64,000 bases of DNA from CAZGUX01 sp964529305 (GCA_964529305.1 CAZGUX010000159.1:1-64000); one strand, 5' to 3'; shown: positions 1-9,568, counted from the stretch's first letter. Notes: generated by a model from the letters alone, not told the origin. A program made the numbers and translations.

Positions 1-207
1 CGCCGCGCGATGGCTGGTCTGGCAGAAGTGGCAATCGTTGAGGGTAGACACATACGCCGCGATCAACTCGCGTTCGCCCGGCGTCAGCGTGTTCGGGCCC
101 CGCAACATGAACTCGGTGAGATCGAGAATCGGTTGGGCGATCTCCGGCCGGTACACCAGGCCGCCGATAATTCCCGGGATTCCAGAGGGCAGTTTAATGT
201 GGGACAT
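1..207 (-). CDS. AhpD-like / carboxymuconolactone decarboxylase-family protein, partial
   Basis: The first 69 residues of a protein that runs off the left edge of the window. The visible part ends in a CxxC followed three residues later by His (residues about 62-68, CHFCQTSH), preceded by the GERELIAAYVS helix. That is the AhpD-type peroxidatic motif of the carboxymuconolactone decarboxylase superfamily, usually annotated as a peroxidase-related enzyme. The family reduces peroxides through the two cysteines. The remainder is missing only because the window begins here. The start is an ATG at 207. Family assignment is good; the substrate is unknown. Confidence 0.75.
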   Translation of the reverse strand, partial: MSHIKLPSGIPGIIGGLVYRPEIAQPILDLTEFMLRGPNTLTPGERELIAAYVSTLNDCHFCQTSHRAA

Positions 208-297
208 GAGCGTTCCCGGCCGCGCCGAGCAGACTCTCACCGTACCTGACGGCGCGGATCGCGTTCAATACCGCGAAACCACTAGGCTACAACAGCG

Positions 298-1218
298 TCA
301 GAACACAAACCGGTAGCCGGGATCGAGAGAGCGCTCCCGCAGGTCGGCGCTGAGCAGAAACTCGCGGATCACGTACGGATTGGTTCGCTTGCGGAAGACT
401 GCGTTGCGAATGACCTCGAAGCCGTGCTCGATGCCCGAGAATTCGTCGATGTCGATGTCCGCGGCCATTTCGGCGGTTTGCGTGTCGCGCATGAAGGTGA
501 CCTGGAGATTGGCATGCGCATCGCGGGTTTTGAAGCTGCCCTCGGCCAATTGAAAACCGGGTAACGGATCGTGCAGCGTCTCCGGCGCGGACTTGTAGAC
601 GGGGCTGTTCCGCAGGCGTTCCGGCAGGGAGGAATCGACCGACGCGAAGAAGCGATCCTGCCGGCACAGAAGAAGCCGGCCGAGGAAGGGGAACACATTG
701 TCCGCCGTCGGATGAGAGGCCTTTATTGCGATGTTGAGCAGGCAGGCCTTCCGAACGGGTCCAAGCTTCTGGTACAGGGAAGCGCCCGACGCGCCAGCCA
801 AGTCCTGATCTTCCGGTTTCACCGGGCGGATGTCCGCGGCGGCGAGCAGGGACTGCAGGTCCGCCGGCAAATCGGCAAACGCGGGTGCGAGAATCTCACG
901 AACGTCGCCGGGCTTCACCCAGAACTCGACGTCGTCGCTGGCGGTGTTGACTGTACTCTCCCGAATCAACTGAAAGAAGGCGTAATCACGGTAGTGCGGG
1001 GCCCAGAGAGTGATTCGGTACATTGTCCCGGGCCCGCCGCGGCACGTGATTCCGGTGATGGTCAGGTCTTCTGCTGTTCCCATGTTGACGGAAAGCTCCA
1101 TGGCGTCGCCGCCGGCGCCGGGATCTCCGGTCACGGGTTTCATTGCGATTTCGACGCGATCGCGAACGGGATCGCCCGTCAGGGTGACGATTCGAAGCGA
1201 CAAGTCTCCTTTGGGCAT
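298..1218 (-). CDS. Hypothetical protein with N-terminal beta-sandwich-like region
   Basis: A 306-residue protein with no recognised enzyme motif. The frame stays open far upstream, but that extension is antisense to the glycosyltransferase gene, so the ATG at 1218 is chosen. Residues about 5-85 alternate strands and turns with a GDPVRDRVEI-type start, which resembles the prealbumin-like fold of carboxypeptidase regulatory domains. The C-terminal third (RRDRFFASV, SFKTRDAHANLQVTF, IDIDEFSGIEHGFEVIRNA, ending in DPGYRFVF) looks like a family I recall only from Acidobacteria, from memory and not searched. No signal peptide is visible. It is divergent from the glycosyltransferase genes. Function unknown. 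Confidence 0.7.
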   Translation of the reverse strand: MPKGDLSLRIVTLTGDPVRDRVEIAMKPVTGDPGAGGDAMELSVNMGTAEDLTITGITCRGGPGTMYRITLWAPHYRDYAFFQLIRESTVNTASDDVEFWVKPGDVREILAPAFADLPADLQSLLAAADIRPVKPEDQDLAGASGASLYQKLGPVRKACLLNIAIKASHPTADNVFPFLGRLLLCRQDRFFASVDSSLPERLRNSPVYKSAPETLHDPLPGFQLAEGSFKTRDAHANLQVTFMRDTQTAEMAADIDIDEFSGIEHGFEVIRNAVFRKRTNPYVIREFLLSADLRERSLDPGYRFVF

Positions 1219-1296
1219 GGTGGCGGAGATTGTACCAAGTCCGCGGTGCACGGGCGGCGGAAAGAAGCCCGTTGATACAATCGAGGGGAACTCCCG

Positions 1297-2301
1297 GTGC
1301 GTGTGAGCATTGCGATCCCCACGTTGGCCGCCGACGAACGGCTCGAACAGTGCGTCGGGTCGCTCGCGCGGCAGACGTGGCCTGACGTCGAGGTGATCGT
1401 CGTGGACAACAGCGGCCGGTCGCTGGCGCGGGCGCGGCTGAAAGACCGTCCGAATGTCCGGGTAATCGAGAACGAGCGCAACCAGGGGTTCGGCGCGGCC
1501 GTGAATCGGGCGTGGCGAGAAGGCACAGGCGAGTTGCTGGCAACGCTGAATGACGACGCGGTGGCCGCGCCCGGGTGGGCGGAAGCGATGGCTCGGGCCA
1601 TCGAACGGCGAGAGACCATTGGGATGTGCGCTTCGCAAGTGCGCGTGGCCGGCGAAGGCGTGCTGGATTCGGCGGGAATGCGAATCGCGCGCGACGGCAG
1701 CAGCAAACAACGGGGGCACTCGCGGCCGCCGCGGGAGTTCGACGCCGCGTCGGAAGTGCTGTGTCCCAGCGGTTCGGCGGCCCTGTACCGGCGCGCCATG
1801 ATCGAACAGATCGGCGGATTCGACGAGGATTTCTTCCTGTACTGCGAAGACACCGATTTGGGGTTGCGAGCCCGGCGCGCCGGATGGACTTGCGTCTACG
1901 TGCCGGAGGCGGTGGTGGAGCACGAGTACTCGGGCACGGCGGGACGGGCTTCCGATCTGAAGGCGTACCTGGTAGAGAGGAACCGGCTGCGGGTGGCCGT
2001 GAAGAACTTTCCGCTACCGTGGCTGGCGGCAGTCCCATGGTATTCGCTGATGCGGTACTTCTGGCACGCGGCGCTGATCGCCGGCGGCCGAGGCACGGCG
2101 GCCCGCTATTCGCGGGAGGGCGGTTCGCCGTGGAGGCTGGCGTGGATGGTGCTGAAGGCGCACGGCGCCGTGCTGGCCGTGCTGCCGAAACTGCTGGGCC
2201 AGCGAAGGGAGATCGCGCGGCGGGCGCACATGCCGGCCCGCGAGTTCACCGCGTGGATGCGGCAACATGAGATTCCGGTGCGCGAGGTGGCTGAGTTGTG
2301 A
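1297..2301 (+). CDS. Family 2 glycosyltransferase (rhamnosyltransferase-like)
   Basis: A 334-residue GT-A enzyme expected to transfer an activated sugar to a cell-surface glycan on the cytoplasmic side of the membrane. It opens with VSIAIPTLAADERLEQCVGSL, carries the VDNSGRSL nucleotide-binding region, the TLNDDAV metal site near residue 85, and the acceptor-side FDEDFFLYCEDTDLGLR motif near residue 180, all typical of WbbL-type transferases. The start is a GTG at 1297, with an aggggaa ribosome site 6 bases upstream; a second GTG at 1303 is possible. It overlaps the next glycosyltransferase gene by 4 bases, so the two are probably translationally coupled. Donor and acceptor cannot be read from sequence. 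Confidence 0.85.
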   Translation: MRVSIAIPTLAADERLEQCVGSLARQTWPDVEVIVVDNSGRSLARARLKDRPNVRVIENERNQGFGAAVNRAWREGTGELLATLNDDAVAAPGWAEAMARAIERRETIGMCASQVRVAGEGVLDSAGMRIARDGSSKQRGHSRPPREFDAASEVLCPSGSAALYRRAMIEQIGGFDEDFFLYCEDTDLGLRARRAGWTCVYVPEAVVEHEYSGTAGRASDLKAYLVERNRLRVAVKNFPLPWLAAVPWYSLMRYFWHAALIAGGRGTAARYSREGGSPWRLAWMVLKAHGAVLAVLPKLLGQRREIARRAHMPAREFTAWMRQHEIPVREVAEL

Positions 2302-3029
2302 CGACCGCCCTGGCCCCTACCACCGCCGAGTCCCTGCTGATCCTGGTGCCGGCCCTGAATGAAGAAGGTGCGATCGCAAACGTCGTGCGCGAGATCCGGC
2401 AGGCAGCGCCCGGGGTGCCGGTGCTGGTGGTGGACGATTCGTCGCTCGATGGAACCATCGCCATGGCTCAGGCGGAAGGCGCACACATTCTGCCCCTTCC
2501 GCATCACCTGGGGTTGGGTGGATGCGTCCAGGCCGGCTATCGCCTGGCGTTTGAACTGGGCTACCAGTATGTGATCCGGGTCGACGGCGACGGTCAGCAC
2601 GATCCCAAAGACATCCCACGGATTTTCGAGGCGCTCAAAGCATCCGGGTGCGAGATGGTGATCGGGTCGCGGTTTCTCGAACAGAACGGCGGCTACACCA
2701 GCCTGATCCGCTCGGCGGGGATCCATTTCTTCCGGATGGTCCTGCGCCCGATTCTCGGAAAGACCGTGCGGGACCCCACTTCGGGATTTGTGGGCGTAAA
2801 CCGGCGGGCGCTCGAAGTGTTCTCGAAGAGCTTTCCACTCGAGTATCCCGAGATCGAAGCGCTGGTGGTGCTGCAGCGGAAGAAGTTCCGGTTCATGGAA
2901 GTGCCCTGCAAGATCCGTCCGCGGATGGCGGGCAAGTCGACCATCACGCCGGTCAAGTCGTTGTACTACATGATCCACGTGCTGATGGGCGTGCTGGTGA
3001 ATGTGCTGCGGCTCAAGCCTCGGCCGTGA
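2298..3029 (+). CDS. Family 2 glycosyltransferase, dolichol-phosphate mannosyltransferase-like
   Basis: A 243-residue GT2 protein with the DPM1 layout: LVPALNEEGAI at the N-terminus, VVDDSSLDGT around residue 47, the metal-binding VDGDGQHDP around residue 95, and a late DPTSGFVGVNRRALEVF segment. DPM1-type enzymes charge a polyprenyl phosphate with a hexose. No C-terminal membrane segments are present, so this is the soluble, peripheral form. The GTG start forms a GTGA overlap with the stop of the upstream glycosyltransferase. Together they look like a two-step lipid-linked sugar or surface polysaccharide unit. The exact sugar is not inferable. Confidence 0.85.
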   Translation: MTTALAPTTAESLLILVPALNEEGAIANVVREIRQAAPGVPVLVVDDSSLDGTIAMAQAEGAHILPLPHHLGLGGCVQAGYRLAFELGYQYVIRVDGDGQHDPKDIPRIFEALKASGCEMVIGSRFLEQNGGYTSLIRSAGIHFFRMVLRPILGKTVRDPTSGFVGVNRRALEVFSKSFPLEYPEIEALVVLQRKKFRFMEVPCKIRPRMAGKSTITPVKSLYYMIHVLMGVLVNVLRLKPRP

Positions 3030-3157
3030 GTGACTTGAGAGGGGCGCTCACGGGATGAGATGATGGATGCCGTGACTCGCCGATCCGGGGTCGTCAGCGC
3101 CGCCGGAAGGCTGGAGCCGGGGCGGTCCGGCCGGGTTTCGATACACTTGAAGGTGAC

Positions 3158-4600
3158 ATGCAACCAATGAGCAAGCGCACGCGGATTGCCTGGCTGGCGT
3201 TGGCGGCGGCGGCCGTGCCGGCACTCCTTTCCTGGGCTGCGGATCCGGCTTCCGGAGACTGGCCCATGTGGGGCGGCACCCCCGTCCGCAACATGGTCTC
3301 GGCGATGAAGGGTCTTCCCTCCACCTGGGACGTGCAGACCAAGAAAAACGTCAAATGGGTGGCTGCGCTCGGTTCGCAGTCGTACGGCAATCCGGTGGTC
3401 GGCGGCGGCGTGGTGCTGGTCGGCACCAACAACGAACTCCAGCGGGACCCGAAGCAGGGCGGCGATCGCGGCGTGCTGATGTGCTTCCGCGAATCCGACG
3501 GCGAGTTCCTGTGGCAGGCCACGCACGAGAAGTTGGCCGCGGGCCGCGTCAACGATTGGCCGTATCAGGGCGTTTGCTCCTCGCCCTTGATCGAGGGCAA
3601 GCGCATCTACTATGTGTCCAATCGGGCTGAAGTGCTGGCCGTCGACAAAGAAGGATTCCGCGACGGAAACGACGGCCCGTTCAAAGAAGAAAAGCTCACC
3701 GGCCCCAAGGACGTGGACATCATCTGGCGATTCGACATGATGGAGGAGGTCGGTTCGCATCCCCACAACATGGCGAATTCGTCGCCGGTCGCGTACGGCA
3801 ACCTGCTGTACGTGAGCACGTCGAACGGGCAGGATGAGAGCCACGTCAACGTGCCCTCGCCGCGTGCTCCGTCGATCATCGCGCTTGACAAAAACACGGG
3901 CAAGCTGGCCTGGGAAGACAACTCGGTCGGGGAGAAGATTCTGCACGGCCAGTGGTCTTCGGCGGCTGTGGGAAAAATCGGGGACGCGGTGCAGGTGGTG
4001 ATCGGCCAGGGCGACGGGTGGATCCGTTCGTACGAAGCCGAGACCGGCAAGAAACTCTGGGAGTTCGATGGCAACCCGAAGGATTCGGTCTGGCCCAAGA
4101 CGCGGAATGAAATGATCGCCACGCCGATCATCGTCGACAACGTCGTCTACGTGGCCAACGGACAGGACCCCGAGCACGGCGAAGGCGTCGGGCACCTCTA
4201 TGCCATCGACGGCACCAAACGCGGCGACATCACCAAGAGTGGACTGCTCTGGCACTACGACAAGATCCGCCGTTCGATTTCGACGGGGGCCGTGGCGGAC
4301 GGTCTGCTGTACTATCCGGACTTCAGCGGGTTCCTGCACTGCCTGGATGCCAAGACGGGGAAGCCGTATTGGGTTCATGACATGCTGGCGGCGGTCTGGG
4401 GTTCGCCTCTGGTGGCCGACGGCAAGGTGTACCTGGGAGATGAGGACGGCGACGTGGTGGTGCTGGCGCACAGCAAAGAGAAGAAGGTCATCGCGGAGGT
4501 GAACATGGGCAGTTCCGTCTACGCGACCCCGGTTCCCGCCAACGGCTCGCTTCTCGTCATGAATCGCAACCAGTTGTTTGCCGTGGCGGAAAAGAAGTAG
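3158..4600 (+). CDS. Secreted PQQ-type beta-propeller repeat protein (BamB/quinoprotein-like)
   Basis: A 480-residue exported protein. A signal peptide fills residues 1-30 (basic start, then an Ala/Leu-rich core ending near SWAADPAS). The mature part repeats strand blocks ending in ALDKNTGKLAWE, SYEAETGKKLWEF and CLDAKTGKPYWV, the tryptophan-docking repeats of PQQ-like propellers. The heme-binding domain and paired-cysteine site of true quinoprotein dehydrogenases are not visible, so a structural or binding role is as likely as an enzyme. An aaggtg ribosome site lies about 5 bases before the ATG; an internal ATG at 3167 is an alternative. It heads a run with an iron alcohol dehydrogenase 3 bases downstream and a second propeller. 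Confidence 0.85.
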   Translation: MQPMSKRTRIAWLALAAAAVPALLSWAADPASGDWPMWGGTPVRNMVSAMKGLPSTWDVQTKKNVKWVAALGSQSYGNPVVGGGVVLVGTNNELQRDPKQGGDRGVLMCFRESDGEFLWQATHEKLAAGRVNDWPYQGVCSSPLIEGKRIYYVSNRAEVLAVDKEGFRDGNDGPFKEEKLTGPKDVDIIWRFDMMEEVGSHPHNMANSSPVAYGNLLYVSTSNGQDESHVNVPSPRAPSIIALDKNTGKLAWEDNSVGEKILHGQWSSAAVGKIGDAVQVVIGQGDGWIRSYEAETGKKLWEFDGNPKDSVWPKTRNEMIATPIIVDNVVYVANGQDPEHGEGVGHLYAIDGTKRGDITKSGLLWHYDKIRRSISTGAVADGLLYYPDFSGFLHCLDAKTGKPYWVHDMLAAVWGSPLVADGKVYLGDEDGDVVVLAHSKEKKVIAEVNMGSSVYATPVPANGSLLVMNRNQLFAVAEKK

Positions 4601-4603
4601 CGC

Positions 4604-5707
4604 ATGGTCCCGTTCGACTTCGAAGCGCGCACGCGCCTCGTCTTCGGACCCGGTAGTCTGAATCGGCTCGGCGAGATCGCGCGCGGCATGGGCTTTACTC
4701 GGACGCTGGTGGTTTCCGATCCGGGCCTGGCGGCGGCCGGCTACGTGGAGCGGGCGGTCTCGCTGCTGCGGGCGGAAGGGATCTTCGCCGAGGAGTTCCA
4801 CCACTTCGACGCCAACCCGGACACGACGATGGTGGAGTGCGGACGCCGGGCCGCGGAGCGGCTGCGGATTGATTCGCTGGTCGGCCTGGGCGGCGGCAGT
4901 TCCATGGACTGCGCCAAAGGCATCAACTTTCTGCTGACAAACGGCGGCGCGATCGAGGACTACTGGGGCTGGGACAAGACCACTCGCCCTCTACTGCCGT
5001 CCATCGGGGTGCCCACGACGTCCGGTACGGGGAGCGAAGCGCAATCGTACGCCATCATCTCCGACGCGCGGACGCACGTGAAGATGGCCTGCGGGACGCC
5101 CTCGGCCGCGTTCCGGGTGGCGCTGCTCGATCCGGAACTGGCCGTCTCGCAACCGCGAGCGGTGCGGGCCATCACCGGCTACGACGCGATCTCGCATGCC
5201 GTCGAGACGTTTGTCACCACGCGGCGCACTGCCATGTCGGAGTGCCTTTCGCGCGAGGCGTGGCGGCTGCTCTCGCTCAATTTCTATCGAGTCCTCAATC
5301 GTCCGGAGGACATCGAATCGATCGGCGCCATGCAGTTGGGCGCGTATTTCGCCGGCCTGGCCATTGAAAATTCCATGCTGGGCGCTACTCACGCGTGCGC
5401 CAATCCGTTGACGGCGAATTTCGGAACCACGCACGGAGTCGCGATTTCGACGCTGCTGTCGCACGTCGTCAAGTGGAACTCCGCCGTAGCCGGGGCCCGC
5501 TACCGCGAACTGGCCTCGGACTTGCCTCGCCTGCTGCAGGACCTGGCTCGCGCGGCGGACCTTCCGGTGTATGTCGGATCGCTGGACGTTCCCGGCGACA
5601 TGCTGCCACAACTGGCTGAAGAGGCGTCTCAGCAATGGACAGGGCGGTTCAATCCCCGTCCATTCGACGCCAAGGCCGCCCTGGAGATTTACGAATGGGC
5701 CTTCTGA
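4604..5707 (+). CDS. Iron-containing alcohol dehydrogenase (class III/IV)
   Basis: A 367-residue NAD(P)-dependent metal alcohol dehydrogenase. The dinucleotide-binding GGGSSMDCAK and TTSGTGSE motifs are present. The metal ligands fall at D194, H198, H263 and H277, matching the ligand pattern of E. coli FucO almost number for number. The family's usual extra His four residues after H263 is Asn here (N267), which may alter proton relay or metal choice. The gene starts 3 bases after the upstream propeller gene stops and overlaps the next propeller by 13 bases, so the three are probably one transcript. The substrate is unknown; periplasmic propeller neighbours do not prove a shared pathway. Confidence 0.9.
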   Translation: MVPFDFEARTRLVFGPGSLNRLGEIARGMGFTRTLVVSDPGLAAAGYVERAVSLLRAEGIFAEEFHHFDANPDTTMVECGRRAAERLRIDSLVGLGGGSSMDCAKGINFLLTNGGAIEDYWGWDKTTRPLLPSIGVPTTSGTGSEAQSYAIISDARTHVKMACGTPSAAFRVALLDPELAVSQPRAVRAITGYDAISHAVETFVTTRRTAMSECLSREAWRLLSLNFYRVLNRPEDIESIGAMQLGAYFAGLAIENSMLGATHACANPLTANFGTTHGVAISTLLSHVVKWNSAVAGARYRELASDLPRLLQDLARAADLPVYVGSLDVPGDMLPQLAEEASQQWTGRFNPRPFDAKAALEIYEWAF

Positions 5708-6789
5708 TTCTGAGTCTGCTCGTTACCCTGGCGCTGCCTGCGCAGGATTCCTGGCCGCGATTTCGCGGCAACCCCCAAAACACCGGAGCCGCGCAGACGG
5801 TTTTGCCGAAAGAGCTCAAGCTGCTGTGGACCTACGAAGCCGGCGAGGCGGTGGAGTCTTCGGCCGCGATTGCGGACGGCACGGTGTATGTCGGCTGCCA
5901 AAAAGGCGAGTTGCTGGCGATCGACCTCGCCACCGGCAAACTGAAGTGGAAGTATCAGGCCGCCAAACTGGAAGGCATCGGCGAATCCTCGCCCGCGGTG
6001 GCGCACGGTCTGGTCTACGTGGGTGACCTGGCCGGCGAGTTCCACGCGGTGGACGCAAAAACCGGCAAGGCGGCCTGGACCTTCAAGACCTCGGCAGAGA
6101 TCAAGTCGTCGCCGGTCGTGATCGGCGACCGCGTTCTGATCGGATCGTATGACGGCTCGCTCTATGCCCTGAACGCGAAGACCGGCGCCGTGCTGTGGAA
6201 GGTCAAGACCGAGAACTACATTCACGGCACGCCAGCGGTGTTGAACGGCATCGCGTACATCTCGGGCTGCGATGAAGTGTTCCGCGCGATCCGTGTCTCG
6301 GACGGCGAGGTGATCGCGCAATTTCCGTCCGGCGGGTACACAGGAGCTTCGCCGGTGCTGGCCGGTGATTTCGCCTACTACGGCACGTTCGGCAATGAGG
6401 TGATCGCGGCAAACCTGAAGACGAAAAAGCTCACCTGGCAGTACGAGCACCCGCAGCGCAAGTTCCCGTTCTATTCGTCGGCAGCGTTGAGCGGCAACCG
6501 GATCGTTCTCGGCGGGCGCGACAAGTTCGTCTACGGCATCGACACCGCGACGGGCAAGCCGGTCTGGCAGTTTGCCACCAAAGCGCGTGTGGATTCTTCG
6601 CCTGCCATCAGCGCAGGCAGGGCCTACATCGGGTCGAATGACGGACGTCTCTATTCGCTCGACGTAGCGACCGGCGCGAAGGTGTGGGAGTTCGAGGCGG
6701 GCGCCGGCATTTCGGCCTCTCCGGCGATCGCGCAAGGACGACTGGTGGTGGGCGCGCAGGACGGCCGGATCTACTGTTTCGGTGGCTGA
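5695..6789 (+). CDS. Secreted PQQ-type beta-propeller repeat protein
   Basis: A 364-residue exported propeller. The ATG at 5695 is chosen because it opens directly onto a signal peptide (MGLLILSLLVTLALPAQ); an upstream in-frame ATG would place 20 polar residues in front of it. The mature chain has seven clear repeats of the AxDxxTGxxxW type (AIDLATGKLKW, AVDAKTGKAAW, ALNAKTGAVLW, GIDTATGKPVW, SLDVATGAKVW and others), spaced 40-50 residues, which would close a seven- or eight-bladed propeller. It begins inside the last codons of the alcohol dehydrogenase gene. No enzymatic motif is seen. It is probably a periplasmic scaffold or ligand-binding protein. Confidence 0.85.
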   Translation: MGLLILSLLVTLALPAQDSWPRFRGNPQNTGAAQTVLPKELKLLWTYEAGEAVESSAAIADGTVYVGCQKGELLAIDLATGKLKWKYQAAKLEGIGESSPAVAHGLVYVGDLAGEFHAVDAKTGKAAWTFKTSAEIKSSPVVIGDRVLIGSYDGSLYALNAKTGAVLWKVKTENYIHGTPAVLNGIAYISGCDEVFRAIRVSDGEVIAQFPSGGYTGASPVLAGDFAYYGTFGNEVIAANLKTKKLTWQYEHPQRKFPFYSSAALSGNRIVLGGRDKFVYGIDTATGKPVWQFATKARVDSSPAISAGRAYIGSNDGRLYSLDVATGAKVWEFEAGAGISASPAIAQGRLVVGAQDGRIYCFGG

Positions 6790-6859
6790 CCGTAGTGCGA
6801 CCGCCGGCCGCGGGGAACAGCCCACGATTCCTGTCCCATGCCATAATGACTCGAATCCG

Positions 6860-9568
6860 ATGATCGGCCGGAGGTTGGCTCACTACGAAATCACCGAAAA
6901 ACTCGGTGAGGGCGGAATGGGCGCGGTCTATAAAGCCCGCGACCATCATCTCGATCGTTTCATCGCGCTCAAGCTTTTGCGCGCCGACAAAGTCGCCGAT
7001 TCCGACCGCCGCCGGCGCTTCGTGCAGGAGGCCAAAGCTGCTTCCGCGCTGAATCACCCCAGCATCATCACGATCCACGACATCGCCCGCGCCGAGGAAC
7101 TCGACCTCATCGCCATGGAGTACGTTCAGGGCCAGACGCTGCATGCCCTGATCGCCAAACGCGGACTGCCGGTCGGCGAGGCCGTGAAGATCGCCATCCA
7201 GATCGCCGATGCCGTCGCGGCCGCGCACTCGGCCGGAATCGTCCATCGCGACCTGAAGCCGGCGAACGTGATGGTTACCGCGCAAGGGTTAGCGAAGGTG
7301 CTGGACTTCGGCCTGGCGAAGTTGACCGAAGCCGCGCCACCTGGAGAGTCCGACGCGACACGTACCCTGCACGATAGCGCGCAGGGGACGGAAGAAGGGC
7401 AAGTACTCGGCACCATTGCCTACATGGCGCCCGAGCAGGTGGAAGGCAAGAAGATCGACGCGCGGACGGACGTCTTTGCGTTCGGCGTTGTGCTCTACGA
7501 GATGCTGACGGGCCGGCGCGCCTTTGAGCGCGACTCGCGCATCGGTACGCTGTCGGCCATCCTCAAGGACACGCCCCAAGCGGTCAGCGAATTGTCGACC
7601 GAAGCGCCTCAGGAACTGGAGCGGATCATCCTGCGTTGTCTCCGCAAGGACCCCGACCGGCGCTACCAGACTATGCGCGACGTGAAGAACGCGTTGGAGG
7701 AAGTGAAGGAAGACTCCGAGTCCGGCCGGCTTTCGCAGCGTTCGATGCCCAAGGTCGAGCCGAAGAAAGCCTCGCCAGTGCGCTGGATCGCGCTGGCTGT
7801 GGCCGTCGTGGCTGTGGCAGCCGGGATGGCGTGGTGGTGGAAACACCGATCAAAGCCCGCGCCGCTGGAGCTTGCCGTTCGGGCGTTGACGGCCGACACC
7901 GGCCTGACGACCACGCCATCGATTTCTCCCGACGGAAAATTTGTCGCCTACGCTTCCGACCGGGCGACGCAGAAGAACCTGGACATCTGGTTGCATCCCC
8001 TGGCGGCGGGCGGGCAGCCCATTCGGATCACGCGCCACGAGGCTGACGATTTCGATCCAGCCTTCTCGCCTGATGGCGGCATGATTGCCTTTCGGTCGAA
8101 CCGCGATGGCGGAGGCATCTACATCACGCCGACGTTCGGCGGCGACGAGCGATCGTTAGTCCGGGGTGGCGTGTCGCCCGAGTTCTCGCCAGACGGGAAG
8201 TGGGTGGCCTATACCATCGGCAGCCATTTGTCGGACTCGACAGCGTTCCTGGTCCCCGTGGCAGGCGGTGAACCAAAGCCGCTCGCCCCGGAGGTCCCTT
8301 GGACCGCCTACCCGGTGTTTTCTCCCGACGGCCGGCACGTGATGTTTACCGGCGCCCCCGGCTCCAATTCCCCCGCGGAAGCCGACCTGTGGGTCAAGCC
8401 GATGGATGGCGGCGCTGCGGTGAAAGCCGAACTTTCGGCGATCCTGCGCCAGCAGTTTCGCTTTCTTACCCCTTTCCGGATCGTACGACGGTGGTTGGGC
8501 GATCGCCTGCTGCTTAGCCTAGGCTCCGCAATCAGTAGCGCAAGCGGCCGGGTATGGGAACTGCCGATTGAGAGAGGAAACTGGAAACCGACCGGCCCAC
8601 TCCGTCAACTCACCAGCGGCGCCAGTAGTGAAAGCAGCGCGCACGGCGTTGCCCTGAAAGACACCACTCGGATCGCCTTTGTTGCCGGAAACTCCCGCGG
8701 GCATCTGTGGAGTCTGAAGCTCGACGCGAACAAGGGTGTCGCTCTCGGAGAGATGGAACCCCTGCCGCACTCGGGCGGCGCGCAATCGATGCCCACGGGT
8801 CCAGCCGACGGCAGCCGACTGGTGTTTCAGCAATCCGATCCCAGCGGTTCGTCTCTGCGTCTGCGTCACATGGCCACCGGTCAGGAGACATCGATCCTGT
8901 CGCAGGGCGCCCGACCCAAGATCTCGCCGGACGGTAGTTATCTGGCCTACTCGGGGAACGAGGGTCTGTTCCTGATGCCCGCCAATGGAGGTGACGCCAC
9001 CCGAATCGTCACCACCAAGGGCCTCTCCGGTATCTATGGCTGGACGGCAAATTCCCGGCGCATCGTGTACTCGGGCGGAAGTCCAACCCGATTTTTCGCC
9101 TTCGACCTGGAAAAGCAGCAATCGCTGGAAGTCCATTCTCATCCGAAATACGACATCCATGGTGTCGAGTTCTCTCCGGACCAGCGCTGGGTTGCCTTCC
9201 ACACACCCGTGGGGCGGCGCAGCGTGCTGCGGGTCACACCCGTGCGCGAGGGACGTGCCGCCGGGGAGGCGGAGTGGATTCGGATCATCGACCGGGACCT
9301 GGAGCACCGGCGGCCGTGGTGGTCGCCCGATGGGAATCTGCTGTATTTCATCAGCAACCTGGACGGGTTCCTCTGCATCTACGCCCATCGGCTTGATCCA
9401 GTCACCAAGCGACCGGTGGGAGAGCCGTTCGCGGTGTATCATTTCCACACCACGCGCCTCCGGCTTCGCACAGGCCTTGGAGCCTTCGGCCCAGCGGTCT
9501 TTCCCGACCGGATCGTGTTCAGCGTGCCGGAAGAGACGGGCAACATCTGGATCGGAGATTCGAAGTAA
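6860..9568 (+). CDS. Membrane Ser/Thr protein kinase with extracytoplasmic PD40/WD40-like propeller
   Basis: A 902-residue single-pass sensor kinase. The kinase domain covers residues about 8-270: glycine loop GEGGMG near 17, ALKLL lysine near 38, HRDLKPANV near 129, DFGLAK near 148 and APEQ near 190, so all catalytic residues are present. A single membrane helix lies at about 309-328 (IALAVAVVAVAAGMAWWW). The rest is repeated SPDGKFVAYASDR-type blocks, the TolB/PD40 propeller expected outside the membrane. The ATG at 6860 is chosen because it starts just before the kinase fold; a CATAAT box at 6842-6847 would give a very short leader. This architecture is common in Acidobacteria. The ligand is unknown. 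Confidence 0.92.
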   Translation: MIGRRLAHYEITEKLGEGGMGAVYKARDHHLDRFIALKLLRADKVADSDRRRRFVQEAKAASALNHPSIITIHDIARAEELDLIAMEYVQGQTLHALIAKRGLPVGEAVKIAIQIADAVAAAHSAGIVHRDLKPANVMVTAQGLAKVLDFGLAKLTEAAPPGESDATRTLHDSAQGTEEGQVLGTIAYMAPEQVEGKKIDARTDVFAFGVVLYEMLTGRRAFERDSRIGTLSAILKDTPQAVSELSTEAPQELERIILRCLRKDPDRRYQTMRDVKNALEEVKEDSESGRLSQRSMPKVEPKKASPVRWIALAVAVVAVAAGMAWWWKHRSKPAPLELAVRALTADTGLTTTPSISPDGKFVAYASDRATQKNLDIWLHPLAAGGQPIRITRHEADDFDPAFSPDGGMIAFRSNRDGGGIYITPTFGGDERSLVRGGVSPEFSPDGKWVAYTIGSHLSDSTAFLVPVAGGEPKPLAPEVPWTAYPVFSPDGRHVMFTGAPGSNSPAEADLWVKPMDGGAAVKAELSAILRQQFRFLTPFRIVRRWLGDRLLLSLGSAISSASGRVWELPIERGNWKPTGPLRQLTSGASSESSAHGVALKDTTRIAFVAGNSRGHLWSLKLDANKGVALGEMEPLPHSGGAQSMPTGPADGSRLVFQQSDPSGSSLRLRHMATGQETSILSQGARPKISPDGSYLAYSGNEGLFLMPANGGDATRIVTTKGLSGIYGWTANSRRIVYSGGSPTRFFAFDLEKQQSLEVHSHPKYDIHGVEFSPDQRWVAFHTPVGRRSVLRVTPVREGRAAGEAEWIRIIDRDLEHRRPWWSPDGNLLYFISNLDGFLCIYAHRLDPVTKRPVGEPFAVYHFHTTRLRLRTGLGAFGPAVFPDRIVFSVPEETGNIWIGDSK

